Position numbers and translations under genes: made by a program. From positions 310,001-374,000 of the forward strand of contig LR632930.1 of assembly GCA_902167325.1 (NCBI GenBank): a DNA stretch of 64,000 nucleotides, written 5' to 3'. Source of the DNA: Chitinophaga pinensis (GTDB lineage Bacteria; Bacteroidota; Bacteroidia; Chitinophagales; Chitinophagaceae). Positions 53,354-62,591 of the stretch are shown here, piece after piece (position 1 is the stretch's first letter; each line of letters starts with the position of its first letter). The notes beneath the pieces were generated by a model that saw nothing but the letters and a program-made list of their open reading frames with translations, was not told the origin of the DNA and ran no database searches.

Positions 53354-54214
53354 ATGAAAGGAATTATTCTGGCAGGAGGCTCCGGGACCCGGCTCCACCC
53401 CATCACCTACGCGATCAGCAAACAGATCATGCCTGTTTATGATAAACCAATGATCTACTACCCGCTTTCCACCCTAATGTTGGCTGGGATACGGGAGATT
53501 CTCATTATCAGCACCCCGCATGACCTTCCGGCCTTCCAACGCCTGTTTGGAGACGGCAGCCAGTTCGGCCTGAGCCTGTCTTATGCCGAACAACCCGAAC
53601 CCAATGGCCTTGCTCAGGCTTTCGTGATCGGGAAAGATTTTATCGGTAAAGATCCCGTGGCCCTGGTACTGGGAGACAATATCTTTTATGGTGCCGGCCT
53701 CGGCAGCCAGTTGGCTAACAATACTAATCCGGAAGGCGGCATCGTGTACGCTTACCAGGTGTCTGACCCGGAACGCTATGGCGTTGTGGAGTTCGACGCT
53801 GATATGAAAGCCATTTCCATCGAAGAAAAGCCGGCAAAGCCCAAATCCAACTACGCTGTGCCCGGCCTTTATTTCTATGACAACCAGGTGGTGGATATTG
53901 CGGCCAACCTTAAGCCCAGCCCCCGCGGCGAATATGAGATAACAGACGTGAACAAGGCTTACCTCGAAGCGGGAAGGCTCCAGGTCTCTATCCTCCCCCG
54001 TGGCACCGCCTGGCTCGATACCGGCACCTTTGATTCCCTTATGCAGGCTTCCCAGTTTGTACAGGTGATAGAACAGCGCCAGGGCATTAAAGTCGCCTGT
54101 ATCGAAGAGATCGCCTGGCGGAAAGGGTTCCTGAACAACGAACAGCTCCATAAACTCGCCCAGCCGCTCGTAAAAAGCGGTTATGGCGCCTATTTGATGA
54201 ATCTGATAAAATAA
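53354..54214 (+). CDS. rfbA: Glucose-1-phosphate thymidylyltransferase
   Basis: Makes dTDP-glucose from dTTP and glucose 1-phosphate, the first step of dTDP-rhamnose synthesis for surface polysaccharide. The 286-aa protein has the nucleotidyltransferase motif [11 protein letters not shown] (about 8-18), [20 protein letters not shown], the [22 protein letters not shown] block, and [12 protein letters not shown]. It is 9 bp upstream of galE; other rml genes are not in the window. Confidence 0.95.
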   Translation: MKGIILAGGSGTRLHPITYAISKQIMPVYDKPMIYYPLSTLMLAGIREILIISTPHDLPAFQRLFGDGSQFGLSLSYAEQPEPNGLAQAFVIGKDFIGKDPVALVLGDNIFYGAGLGSQLANNTNPEGGIVYAYQVSDPERYGVVEFDADMKAISIEEKPAKPKSNYAVPGLYFYDNQVVDIAANLKPSPRGEYEITDVNKAYLEAGRLQVSILPRGTAWLDTGTFDSLMQASQFVQVIEQRQGIKVACIEEIAWRKGFLNNEQLHKLAQPLVKSGYGAYLMNLIK

Positions 54215-54223
54215 CTTCACAGT

Positions 54224-55255
54224 ATGCAGAAAGTCCTTGTTACGGGCGGTTGCGGATACATTGGATCCCATACCATCGTAGATCTCATCAACAATGGTTT
54301 TGATGTAGTGTCGGTAGACAGCAATATCCGATCCTCCACCAAGCTCCTCGAAGGAGTGGAAAAAATCACCGGGCGCAAGATCCGGAACTATAAGGTGGAC
54401 CTTTGCAACATGGAAGACACGCATGCCGTGTTCCACGAAAACCGCGACATCGTGGGGGTAATCCATTTTGCAGCCCTCAAAAGTGTTGGCGAGTCCGTGA
54501 ACGAGCCGCTCTTTTACTTTCAGAATAACCTCACTTCACTCATCAATGTGCTGAAGTGCATCAAGGAATTCAACGTACCTAACTTCGTATTTTCTTCTTC
54601 CTGCTCCGTATACGGTAATGCTACGGAACTGCCTGTGGTAGAAAGCACGCCCCTTGGCGAAGCCCAAAGCCCTTACGCACGCACCAAGCAGATGGGTGAG
54701 CAGATGATTGAAGATTTTGCACGGGTTAATACCGCCAACAGCATCCTCCTCCGCTATTTCAATCCCGTAGGCGCACACCCTTCCGCCCTTATTGGCGAGC
54801 TGCCTATCGGCAAGCCGGATAACCTGGTGCCGGTAATCACGCAAACCGCTATCGGTAAAATCCCGAAGCTTTCCGTACACGGCTCCAATTACGATACGCG
54901 CGACGGCTCCTGCATCCGCGATTATATCCACGTAATGGATATCGCAAATGCCCACACCAAAGCACTGCAATACCTCATCGAAAAACGCAACAGCAGCAAT
55001 CTGGATGTCTTCAATCTGGGTACAGGTAACGGGGTAACCGTTCTCGAAGCTATCCAGGCTTTTGAAAAAGTATCCGGTATGAAGCTGAACTACGAAATCG
55101 GCCCCGAGCGCCCCGGTGATGTGATCGCTATCTACGCAAACAATAGTAAAGCGAAGACCGAGCTGGGATGGGACCCGCAGCTGACTATCGAAGATTCGAT
55201 GCGTACTGCCTGGCAGTGGGAAGTAGCGCTGCGCGACCGTGTTTTACAGAATTAA
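54224..55255 (+). CDS. galE: UDP-glucose 4-epimerase
   Basis: Interconverts UDP-glucose and UDP-galactose with bound NAD. The 343-aa protein has the N-terminal Rossmann motif VTGGCGYIGSHT, the SSSCSVYG active-site strand, the catalytic YxxxK as YARTK, and GDGSCIRDYIHVMDIA-type sequence, all standard for GalE. It probably shares an operon with rfbA. Confidence 0.93.
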   Translation: MQKVLVTGGCGYIGSHTIVDLINNGFDVVSVDSNIRSSTKLLEGVEKITGRKIRNYKVDLCNMEDTHAVFHENRDIVGVIHFAALKSVGESVNEPLFYFQNNLTSLINVLKCIKEFNVPNFVFSSSCSVYGNATELPVVESTPLGEAQSPYARTKQMGEQMIEDFARVNTANSILLRYFNPVGAHPSALIGELPIGKPDNLVPVITQTAIGKIPKLSVHGSNYDTRDGSCIRDYIHVMDIANAHTKALQYLIEKRNSSNLDVFNLGTGNGVTVLEAIQAFEKVSGMKLNYEIGPERPGDVIAIYANNSKAKTELGWDPQLTIEDSMRTAWQWEVALRDRVLQN

Positions 55256-55297
55256 TCTATTTTATTTTCTAGTTTTGCGACACAAATTTCTGGCATT

Positions 55298-56260
55298 ATG
55301 GTAAAAGACATACAAGTACTGAACGAAAAGGAGACCCGTGGCGGATTCGGCGAGGGCATCCTGGAAGCAGGCAGAAGGAATCCCAATGTGTTGGCACTCA
55401 CGGCCGACCTGCTTGGCTCCATGAAACTGCAGGCCTTTATCAAGGAATTCCCCGACCGCTTCGTTCAATGCGGCATCGCGGAAGCCAATATGATCGGTGT
55501 GGCTGCCGGCCTTACCATCGGCGGTAAAATCCCCTACACCACCACTTTTGCCAACTTCTCCACCGGCCGTGTATATGATCAGATCCGCCAGTCCGTTGCC
55601 TATTCCGGCAAAAACGTGAAGATCTGCGCTTCCCACGCCGGCCTTACCCTCGGGGAAGACGGTGCCACCCACCAGATCCTCGAAGATATCGGGATGATGA
55701 AAATGCTCCCCGGTATGACCGTGATCGTACCCTGCGACTTTAACCAGACCAAAGCGGCTACCATAGCTCTCGCAGACCATGAAGGCCCTGCATATCTCCG
55801 TTTCGGCCGTCCGAAATGGCCCAACTTCACCGCTGAAGACCAGGATTTCCAGATCGGAAAGGCCCAGATCCTCAACGAAGGCACCGATATCACCCTCTTC
55901 GCATGCGGTCACCTCGTATGGAAATGCGTGGAAGCGGGTCGCATCCTCGAAGAAAAAGGCTATAGCGTGGAGCTTATCAATATCCACACCATCAAGCCCC
56001 TTGATGAGGAAGCCGTGATCAAATCCATCAAAAAAACCGGCTGCGCCGTTACCGCAGAAGAACATAACGTTCTCGGCGGACTGGGAGACAGCATCGCACA
56101 GGTAGCTTCCCGCCACAACCCTATCCCCATCGAATACATCGGTACCAACGATACATTCGGGGAAAGCGGTACGCCCATGGAACTCCTGAAGAAATACGGA
56201 CTGGACACACCCCAGATCGTTGCAGCAGCAGAAAAAGCCATTGCCCGTAAAAAAGGCTAA
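55298..56260 (+). CDS. Transketolase, C-terminal half (separate subunit)
   Basis: The 320-aa product covers the pyrimidine-binding and C-terminal transketolase domains: ALTADLLGS, FPDRFVQCGIAEANMIGVAAGLT (with the TPP-activating Glu), HAGLTLGEDGATHQILED, and the C-terminal VITAEEH-like TAEEHNVLGGLGDSIAQV. Bacteroidota often encode transketolase as two polypeptides. The partner carrying the diphosphate-binding domain is not beside it here. It acts in the non-oxidative pentose phosphate pathway. Confidence 0.88.
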   Translation: MVKDIQVLNEKETRGGFGEGILEAGRRNPNVLALTADLLGSMKLQAFIKEFPDRFVQCGIAEANMIGVAAGLTIGGKIPYTTTFANFSTGRVYDQIRQSVAYSGKNVKICASHAGLTLGEDGATHQILEDIGMMKMLPGMTVIVPCDFNQTKAATIALADHEGPAYLRFGRPKWPNFTAEDQDFQIGKAQILNEGTDITLFACGHLVWKCVEAGRILEEKGYSVELINIHTIKPLDEEAVIKSIKKTGCAVTAEEHNVLGGLGDSIAQVASRHNPIPIEYIGTNDTFGESGTPMELLKKYGLDTPQIVAAAEKAIARKKG

Positions 56261-56289
56261 AATCTTATAGCGTACATTAAACCTTCGCC

Positions 56290-56325
56290 GGAAAAAACCA
56301 TCTTAATGATGGTTTTTTCCGTTTT
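56290..56325 (+). terminator. Terminator after the transketolase half
   Basis: GGAAAAAACCATC and GATGGTTTTTTCC form a 13-bp stem with a 5-nt loop, followed by GTTTTT. It overlaps the upstream part of the sigma factor frame, arguing for the later start of that gene. Confidence 0.85.
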
Positions 56326-56416
56326 TACAGCAACCGGAACCCTGGATATTGGTTATATTGGTGTTAAAACCGGCCCGAACTCCAAAGGTTTCCGTTCATT
56401 TACTGTACAACCGCTT

Positions 56417-56968
56417 ATGGCTGTTACGCAAGAAGATAAAGAATTACTGGCGCTCTTCGGAAATCCGGACTCAAGGGAGAAAGGTTTTACCCTCATTGTC
56501 AGAAAGTATCAGGAAAGGCTTTACTGGCACATCCGCCGCCTCGTCATCGATCATGACGATGCGAACGACGTACTCCAGAATGTATTTATCAAAGTCTGGA
56601 AAAGCCTCGACAACTTTCGGGAAGATGCCCAGCTGTATACCTGGCTGTATAAGATCGCGACCAACGAATGCCTCTCTTTTATCGACAGTCTCAAACGCAA
56701 GGCCGCCCTCTCGCTGTCAGACGTGGAATCCGGGCTGAGTAACAAGCTCCATGCAGATCCCGGCTATGATGCCTCCAAAATCGAATGGAAGCTCCAGAAT
56801 GCCATCCTCGCACTGCCCGAAAAGCAACGAACCGTGTTCAGTCTCCGGTATTACGACGAAATGCCATACGAAGCCATGAGCAAAGTGCTGGAAACTTCGG
56901 AAGGGGCACTGAAAGCATCCTACCATCATGCCGTAAAAAAAGTAGAAGAATATTTAAAAAATAATTGA
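56417..56968 (+). CDS. ECF-type sigma factor
   Basis: The 183-aa sigma factor (ATG at 56417, MAVTQEDKELLALFG; the earlier frame start lies inside a terminator) has region 2 (YQERLYWHIRRLVIDHDDANDVLQNVFIKVWKSLDNF) and region 4 (LPEKQRTVFSLRYYDEMPYEAMSKVLETSEGALKASYHHAVKKVEEYL). It is followed 37 bp later by a single-helix membrane protein likely to be its anti-sigma partner, then a Spy-like periplasmic protein, suggesting envelope-stress control. Confidence 0.9.
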   Translation: MAVTQEDKELLALFGNPDSREKGFTLIVRKYQERLYWHIRRLVIDHDDANDVLQNVFIKVWKSLDNFREDAQLYTWLYKIATNECLSFIDSLKRKAALSLSDVESGLSNKLHADPGYDASKIEWKLQNAILALPEKQRTVFSLRYYDEMPYEAMSKVLETSEGALKASYHHAVKKVEEYLKNN

Positions 56969-57005
56969 CTTTTAAACCATCCCGTGGTTATAGGGTCTTA
57001 CTTAT

Positions 57006-57620
57006 ATGTCACAAAAAGGAAAAGATATCGCTGATGAACTGAAAGGGGTTTCACCTGATCTTCCCGATCTGGGAGGCATGCCGGAGGTAGAAATACCCGA
57101 TGGGTATTTTGATCAGTTCCCTTCCGCCCTCATCGGCAGGATACGGAATATGGAAGTGACGGATGAACTGGAAGCCATCGCTCCTTTCTTATCCGCTGCT
57201 CCCCGTAAAACCGCTCCTTTTTCCACACCCTACAAGTATTTTGAAGGGCTGGACCGCCATATGATTGCCGGCAGCGGCAACGAACCGGTTAGTAAAGTGA
57301 TCCCCATCGGTAAAAAGATCCGTCTTTTTAAACGCTGCCTTGCAGCTGCAGCCATTGCCGGTGTGATCGTGGTTTCTGCCATCTGGGGTGCTAAACAATG
57401 GTCTGGTGCCGCAATGGACCGGAGGCTTTCACAGATCAGCGATCAGGAAATTGTCGATTTTCTCCAGTACCGCTCGGATGATTTCGATGATGAGAATATC
57501 TTTGCCAATGTATCCCTCGAAGAAAGCATGCCCAGCGTGCTGCCGGAGGAATTAAGTAACGAACAGATTGATAACATGCTGGAAGAGAATATTCTGCAGC
57601 AAGTACAACTCAATAACTAA
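57006..57620 (+). CDS. Single-pass membrane protein, putative anti-sigma factor
   Basis: The 204-aa product has an acidic N-terminal cytoplasmic region (about 1-105) with two related short motifs (EIPDGYFDQFP and FSTPYKYFEGLDRH), one membrane helix (about 111-127, AAAAIAGVIVVSAIWG), and an acidic periplasmic tail with helical segments (EIVDFLQYRSDDFDDENIF, EELSNEQIDNMLEENIL). No standard zinc-binding anti-sigma domain is visible. The anti-sigma call rests on gene order and topology. Confidence 0.6.
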   Translation: MSQKGKDIADELKGVSPDLPDLGGMPEVEIPDGYFDQFPSALIGRIRNMEVTDELEAIAPFLSAAPRKTAPFSTPYKYFEGLDRHMIAGSGNEPVSKVIPIGKKIRLFKRCLAAAAIAGVIVVSAIWGAKQWSGAAMDRRLSQISDQEIVDFLQYRSDDFDDENIFANVSLEESMPSVLPEELSNEQIDNMLEENILQQVQLNN

Positions 57621-57625
57621 AACAG

Positions 57626-58129
57626 ATGAAACGGATCAGATTGATAGGGATTTTACTCGCATGCTTCAGCAGCGCTCTGCTGCCGGCCTTTATCGGGCCG
57701 GTACAGGCACAGCAGAAGGAAGCACCCGCCAGCGGGGAAGACAAGGTGAAATCCCTCGAAATCCTCTTTATCTCCCGTGAGCTGGATCTCACACCCGAAG
57801 AAGCGCAGAAGTTCTGGCCTGTATACAAGAAATATTCCGAGGAAGTAAATACCCTCATCTCCGAACGCCGTAAAAAGGTAAAAGAACTCAAAACCCAGCC
57901 CCGCACCGATCAGCTGGCTAATGAAGCCCTCGACCGGGAGCTGGGATACGAAAAGCGCATGCTTGACATCAAGACGCGTTATAAGCAGGAGTTCCTTAAA
58001 GTACTACCCGCCCGCAAGGTCGGCAACCTATACCGCGCCGAAAGGGAATTCAGGTCTATGATGATCCGGCAACTAAAAGAGCGGCGGGAGAACCGCGCCC
58101 TCAACGGAAAAGGCAATAAGCAACACTAA
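57626..58129 (+). CDS. Exported Spy/CpxP-like helical protein
   Basis: The 167-aa product has a signal peptide (MKRIRLIGILLACFSSALLPAFIGPVQAQQ) and a charged all-helical domain with an LTxxQ-like segment (FISRELDLTPEEAQKFWPVYKKYSEEV) and a basic C-terminus. This resembles Spy/CpxP periplasmic chaperone or stress-sensing proteins. It lies 5 bp after the putative anti-sigma gene, so the three genes form one operon. Confidence 0.7.
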   Translation: MKRIRLIGILLACFSSALLPAFIGPVQAQQKEAPASGEDKVKSLEILFISRELDLTPEEAQKFWPVYKKYSEEVNTLISERRKKVKELKTQPRTDQLANEALDRELGYEKRMLDIKTRYKQEFLKVLPARKVGNLYRAEREFRSMMIRQLKERRENRALNGKGNKQH

Positions 58130-58130
58130 T

Positions 58131-58163
58131 AAAAAAGCCCCGGCATAGCGCCGGGGCTTTTTG
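58131..58163. terminator. Bidirectional terminator between the Spy-like and NTF2-like genes
   Basis: AAAAAAGCCCCGGC and GCCGGGGCTTTTT form a near-perfect stem with a very short loop and T-runs on both strands in a convergent spacer. Confidence 0.9.
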
Positions 58164-58165
58164 CT

Positions 58166-58510
58166 TTATTGCTCTTTATAGTGTGCTCTCACTTCCTTCA
58201 CCTTTCCATCCGGTCCCAGCACCATCATTTCGGCAGACAGGCGGTTGTTGATACTCTTGTAATACAGCACCATGGAATCCACCCCTTCCAGCACATGATA
58301 CAGATCAAAGTGCAGATCGGGATAGGCTGTAAGCCCCTTCTCAAAATAGGCTCTCAGTGCTGCCTTCCCGGTTACACGGCCCAGTGGATCGTTATTCAGT
58401 TTCTGAATAATGGGAGAATAAAATACGATGTCGTCGGCATAGTGATCCATAATGGCGTCGAGGTCGTGGTTGTTCCACGCCTGCACCCAGGCTTCTGCTA
58501 ATTGGCTCAT
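58166..58510 (-). CDS. NTF2/SnoaL-like small protein
   Basis: The 114-aa protein has the cone-shaped NTF2-like pattern: WVQAWNNHDLDAIMDHYADDIVFYSP, GKAALRAYFEKGLTAYPDLHFDLYHVLEG, and a final strand set (SMVLYYKSINNRLSAEMMVLG). Members bind or convert small molecules; the substrate is unknown. Its ATG overlaps the stop codon of the MBL hydrolase gene by 4 bp, implying coupled expression. Confidence 0.85.
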   Translation of the reverse strand: MSQLAEAWVQAWNNHDLDAIMDHYADDIVFYSPIIQKLNNDPLGRVTGKAALRAYFEKGLTAYPDLHFDLYHVLEGVDSMVLYYKSINNRLSAEMMVLGPDGKVKEVRAHYKEQ

Positions 58511-59259
58511 TGTTGGAATTTTGCTGTGGGTTGTTTGGTATCGTGATAAAATAAAAACGTCCAGTTGTCTGCCTTTCCTCTTTCCATATACTGCTGCCGC
58601 AGCTCGCTCGCCCGCTTCCCGTCGTAATCATACTTCGCCACAAAGCGGCTCCGCATCTGGGAGATCTGCGGTGCTTCATCTCCCCCGAAAAACACTTTAT
58701 CTTCTCCATCATCAATCAAAAATACCTGGTGCTGCGGACAGTGCCCGCCCGACCATTCGTAATGGATATAGCCGTCGATGCTGCCTTCCCCTTCGGTAAA
58801 AACTACATTATCGCGCTGCGCGAGGAGGTCGAAATCTTCTTTATGGTAGGATTTACCATCGTTCGCAAAAGCATAATCCAGCTCTGGTTTTGAAACGTAA
58901 TAAGTAGCATGCGGGAAGCTGAGGTTGCGTTCGCCCGTTACCGGATCAGTAACGATCACACCGCCGGAATGGTCTTTATGCAAATGGCTCATCAGCACCT
59001 TCGTCACTTCCATAGGGTTGATCCCATTGTCGATAAGGTTCTGATGTAATTGCAGAATACCGTCTGCATTACGGAAGCCGAGACCGGTATCGAGGAGAAT
59101 GATATCACGGTCAGTAATCACGAGGAAGGGCTGGATCTCTACCAGCAGGGAGCCTGCAGGCCTTTCTTTCAGCTGGTCTTTCCGTTCATCGAAGGGTACG
59201 AATTGCTTGGTTCCGTCTACAGTAAAGCTTCCTTCCGAAAGCGGGATAATGCGTGCCAT
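58507..59259 (-). CDS. MBL-fold metallo-hydrolase
   Basis: The 250-aa protein shows metallo-beta-lactamase-fold metal ligands: LLDTGLGF, SHLHKDHSGGV (HxHxDH type), a downstream HCPQHQVF histidine and FFGGDEAPQ. AHL lactonases and related hydrolases share this pattern, but the substrate cannot be assigned. It is translationally coupled to the NTF2-like gene. Confidence 0.87.
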   Translation of the reverse strand: MARIIPLSEGSFTVDGTKQFVPFDERKDQLKERPAGSLLVEIQPFLVITDRDIILLDTGLGFRNADGILQLHQNLIDNGINPMEVTKVLMSHLHKDHSGGVIVTDPVTGERNLSFPHATYYVSKPELDYAFANDGKSYHKEDFDLLAQRDNVVFTEGEGSIDGYIHYEWSGGHCPQHQVFLIDDGEDKVFFGGDEAPQISQMRSRFVAKYDYDGKRASELRQQYMERGKADNWTFLFYHDTKQPTAKFQQ

Positions 59260-59283
59260 TGTACAAATGTAACAAATCAGCCC

Positions 59284-60570
59284 CTATCTCAAAACCATCT
59301 GCCGGTCCGCATCGAGGCGGAGCATGATGAAAATGAGCATGGTAAACGTCATGAGCGACGATCCGCCGTAAGACACCAATGGCAACGGGATCCCGATCAC
59401 GGGTGCCAGACCGATGGTCATCATAATATTGATGGCCAGATGGAAGAAAATGATGGATGCTACGCCGTATGCGTAGACGCGACTGAAGGTAGACCGCTGT
59501 CGCTCGGCTATGAAGATGATCCGTAAGAGCAGGGACACGTAAATACCGAGGAATATGAGGCTGCCCACGAAGCCAAAGTCTTCACCAATGGTGCAGAATA
59601 TAAAGTCAGTGGATTGTTCGGGTACAAAGTCGAACCGGGTTTGTGTGCCTTTGAGGTAACCTTTTCCCCAGAAGCCGCCGGAGCCGATTGCGATCATGGA
59701 CTGCCGGGTGTTATACGTGGCCTTGGGGTCGTTTTCCTGACCAAGCATTACGTAAATGCGGCGTACCTGGTAATCTTTCAGGACGTTGGTAAAAACAAAA
59801 GGCACCACGTACATCACGAACGAGGCACAAAAGGCCCAGATAGCGATGATGGTTACCAGCCGTGATTTCTTTCGCCGGATCTGGTAGCGGTTGAAGTATA
59901 TAACCACGGCGGCAACGCCGGTAAAAATATAAAGAAGAATAAATTTATCGACCAGCAGGGCGCTCAGTACGAGCACAATGCCTGAAAAGGCGATTACGAG
60001 CAGCACACCGGGCAGGCCTTCGCGGTACATCACAAGGAAGAAGGCGAGGTATACGAGCGCAAGCCCCGTTTCATCCTGCAAAATGATAATACCGAGGGGG
60101 AACATGACCATGCCCACTGCGATCAGGCGCGACCGCAGTTTCGTGAAATCAGTTTCCATGGCCGACAGGTATTTGGCCAGTGCCAGACAGGTACAGAGCT
60201 TTGTGAACTCGGCAGGCTGGAAGCGAAAGCCGCCCAGCTCGAGCCAGGAATTAGAACCCTTTACGCCGGTACCAATGGCCAATACTACGAGTAATAACAG
60301 TATACCGAAAGCGTAGAACAGGTTGGCGGTGGCGGTAAAGAACTTACTGTCCGTCAGCCAGATGCCGGTAGCCAGCACAATAGACACGCCGAACCACAGT
60401 ACCTGCCGCGCCCAGTTCTTATTCTGGGAAAGGAGGTTCTGGATCACATGGTCACCTTCCCGGTATTCCGCAGCGAATATCGCGAGGAAGCCGATAAATA
60501 CCAGCGCGAGGTACATCCCGAAGATGGGCCAGTCAATACCTGCTGTTAATTTCGCCTGTGAGCGGTTCAT
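59284..60570 (-). CDS. rodA: Rod shape-determining SEDS glycosyltransferase RodA
   Basis: Peptidoglycan glycosyltransferase of lateral-wall synthesis, partner of PBP2. The 428-aa polytopic protein has SEDS-family motifs (GSNSWLELGGFRFQPAEFTKL and the C-terminal GLAPVIGIPLPLVSYGGSSLM). The order mreC-mreD-mrdA-rodA on this strand distinguishes it from FtsW. Confidence 0.95.
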   Translation of the reverse strand: MNRSQAKLTAGIDWPIFGMYLALVFIGFLAIFAAEYREGDHVIQNLLSQNKNWARQVLWFGVSIVLATGIWLTDSKFFTATANLFYAFGILLLLVVLAIGTGVKGSNSWLELGGFRFQPAEFTKLCTCLALAKYLSAMETDFTKLRSRLIAVGMVMFPLGIIILQDETGLALVYLAFFLVMYREGLPGVLLVIAFSGIVLVLSALLVDKFILLYIFTGVAAVVIYFNRYQIRRKKSRLVTIIAIWAFCASFVMYVVPFVFTNVLKDYQVRRIYVMLGQENDPKATYNTRQSMIAIGSGGFWGKGYLKGTQTRFDFVPEQSTDFIFCTIGEDFGFVGSLIFLGIYVSLLLRIIFIAERQRSTFSRVYAYGVASIIFFHLAINIMMTIGLAPVIGIPLPLVSYGGSSLMTFTMLIFIMLRLDADRQMVLR

Positions 60571-60594
60571 GGTGTCTGTTTGCGCTTTTATATT

Positions 60595-62559
60595 TTATTG
60601 GCCGAGTATCTTCCGCATGATCACGGCTCCTTCTGCACCAGCGTAGTTTACACTGTTGAGGGAGTCGAGTTTGGATTTATTTTTGATCTCCGCAGAGAAT
60701 GTATTTGTTTTCAGCATTTCAGTGAGGTAAGGTTTGCCTTTCACCGAAATGGTATCGTTCAGGTACTTTTCCATGAGTACCCGTGCAATGGGTACAGCGT
60801 AGGTACCGCCGAAACCTGCGTTTTCCACTACAACGGCGATGGCGATCTTCGGATTATCTTTCGGAGCAAACCCTACGAACAGGGAGTGGTCTTTCAGCTG
60901 CACTACTTTCCCGTTAATGCGGGCTTTGTTTTCGGCAGTACCGGTTTTACCGCACACGGCAATCCCGTCTATCTGGGCCTTTCTGGCTGTACCATGGGTT
61001 ACCACATCTTCCATACCGAGGATCACGGAGCTAAAGGATTCCGGAGATATATGTGCAACGGTCTGCTTTTCCTTGAATTTCTTCAGGATGCCGGAATTGT
61101 CGTTATCGATGCTTTCCACGAAGTGCGGAATATAATAGTGACCACGGTTGGCAATGATGGCCATGGCGTTGGCAAGCTGGAGCGGCGTCAGGATCAGCTG
61201 CCCCTGGCCCATACCTACGTACATTTCAGAACAGGAGTTCCATACATTGTTATATACCCTGTTCATGCGTGCGGTATCAGGTACTACCCCACCCGCTTCG
61301 GAAGGAATATCGATCCCTATGCGGCGGCCCATACCCATGGCATTGAGATATTCCACCCATTTAGCCTGTCCAAGTTTGGTGCTGCCCCATTTTTTGCTGT
61401 CTACCGACAAGCGGTAGAGGTGCATAAAGTAACTGTTGCAGGAGTTGGCGAGGGCGGCACGCATATTAGCGGCGTGGCCGGGATTGCTATGCATACAGCG
61501 GGAGAAGCGGCCGCAAAGTCCATACCCGCCACGGCAGTTAAAACCAAAGTCGGGGGTTATTACTCCTTCATCAAGGGCAATGAGTCCCGTGATGGGCTTG
61601 AACGTAGAACCGGGAGGATAAGCCGCCTGAATGGCACGGTTGAGCATGGGCTTCACTGTATCCGTAAACAGGATACCGAGGTTACGAGCGCGGTAGGATC
61701 CGGAAAGCAGGTTCGGGTCGAAAGTAGGACCGCTCACCATCGTGAGGATACCACCGGTTTGAGGGTCGATGGCTACAATGGAGCCGATCTTACCTGCCAT
61801 CATCTTTTCACCGAGCACCTGTAATTCTATATCCAGTGCCAGCCGGAGGTTTTTACCTGCGATGGCTGCCGTATCAAAAATCCCTCCTTCCAGGGAGCCT
61901 TGCGGACGGTTCAGGTTATCTTTTACCAGGTACTGGATACCGCGCTGCCCCATGAGAATGTTCTCATAGGTGCGTTCCAGGCCAGTCATACCAATATAAT
62001 CACCCTGCTGATACGAGTTGTATTTACCGCTGGTATCGCCCAGCATGCCGGGGGAAATTTCGCTGATGTAACCGAGGAAGTTGGCCCCAACACCGTAAGG
62101 GTACGAACGTACGGGGCGCTGTACCAGCTCAAAGCCGGGCTGAAACAGGTACATACTTTCCTGTAACCGCCCATACATATCGGGGGAAAGGAGGTTGGCG
62201 AACACGGAGGGCCTTCTTGGACCTTCGCGGTTACGTGCTACCTGGATGCGGCGAAGGAATTCCTCCTTCTCGATCTCCAGGATCTCACACATATAGGCCG
62301 TATCGATATTCTTAACGTTGATAGGGGTTACCATGAGGTCGTACAACGCCTCATTACGCATCACAGCGCGGCCATGACGGTCATATACGATGCCGCGGCT
62401 GGGGTAGATCACTTTGCGCAAGTGGGCGTTGGCATCTGCCAGTTTGGAATATTTTGTTTCCACCACCTGCAGGAAAAACAGTCGCGCCACGATCACCAGT
62501 ACGGTGCCGAGCATGATGAATTGGATGACGCGCTTTCTGGACTGATTAAAAACAGACAT
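60595..62559 (-). CDS. mrdA: Penicillin-binding protein 2
   Basis: Class B transpeptidase that crosslinks lateral-wall peptidoglycan with RodA. The 654-aa protein has one N-terminal membrane anchor (about 10-32), the dimerisation domain with SRGIVYDRHG, and the transpeptidase domain with SxxK as GSTFK (Ser318), an SCN motif (ALANSCNSYF), and KTG (Lys538 in CGKTGTAEN). It is immediately upstream of rodA (24 bp). Confidence 0.96.
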   Translation of the reverse strand: MSVFNQSRKRVIQFIMLGTVLVIVARLFFLQVVETKYSKLADANAHLRKVIYPSRGIVYDRHGRAVMRNEALYDLMVTPINVKNIDTAYMCEILEIEKEEFLRRIQVARNREGPRRPSVFANLLSPDMYGRLQESMYLFQPGFELVQRPVRSYPYGVGANFLGYISEISPGMLGDTSGKYNSYQQGDYIGMTGLERTYENILMGQRGIQYLVKDNLNRPQGSLEGGIFDTAAIAGKNLRLALDIELQVLGEKMMAGKIGSIVAIDPQTGGILTMVSGPTFDPNLLSGSYRARNLGILFTDTVKPMLNRAIQAAYPPGSTFKPITGLIALDEGVITPDFGFNCRGGYGLCGRFSRCMHSNPGHAANMRAALANSCNSYFMHLYRLSVDSKKWGSTKLGQAKWVEYLNAMGMGRRIGIDIPSEAGGVVPDTARMNRVYNNVWNSCSEMYVGMGQGQLILTPLQLANAMAIIANRGHYYIPHFVESIDNDNSGILKKFKEKQTVAHISPESFSSVILGMEDVVTHGTARKAQIDGIAVCGKTGTAENKARINGKVVQLKDHSLFVGFAPKDNPKIAIAVVVENAGFGGTYAVPIARVLMEKYLNDTISVKGKPYLTEMLKTNTFSAEIKNKSKLDSLNSVNYAGAEGAVIMRKILGQ

Positions 62560-62591
62560 GGCAGGTTCCTGGATTTATACTTTTTTGCTCC

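Noticed and set aside
53474-54466. 330-codon minus-strand frame across rfbA and galE
   Set aside because: Antisense to two clearly conserved enzymes, with no start context or motif.
60580-61824. 414-codon open frame on the plus strand
   Set aside because: Antisense shadow of penicillin-binding protein 2, whose catalytic motifs are intact.
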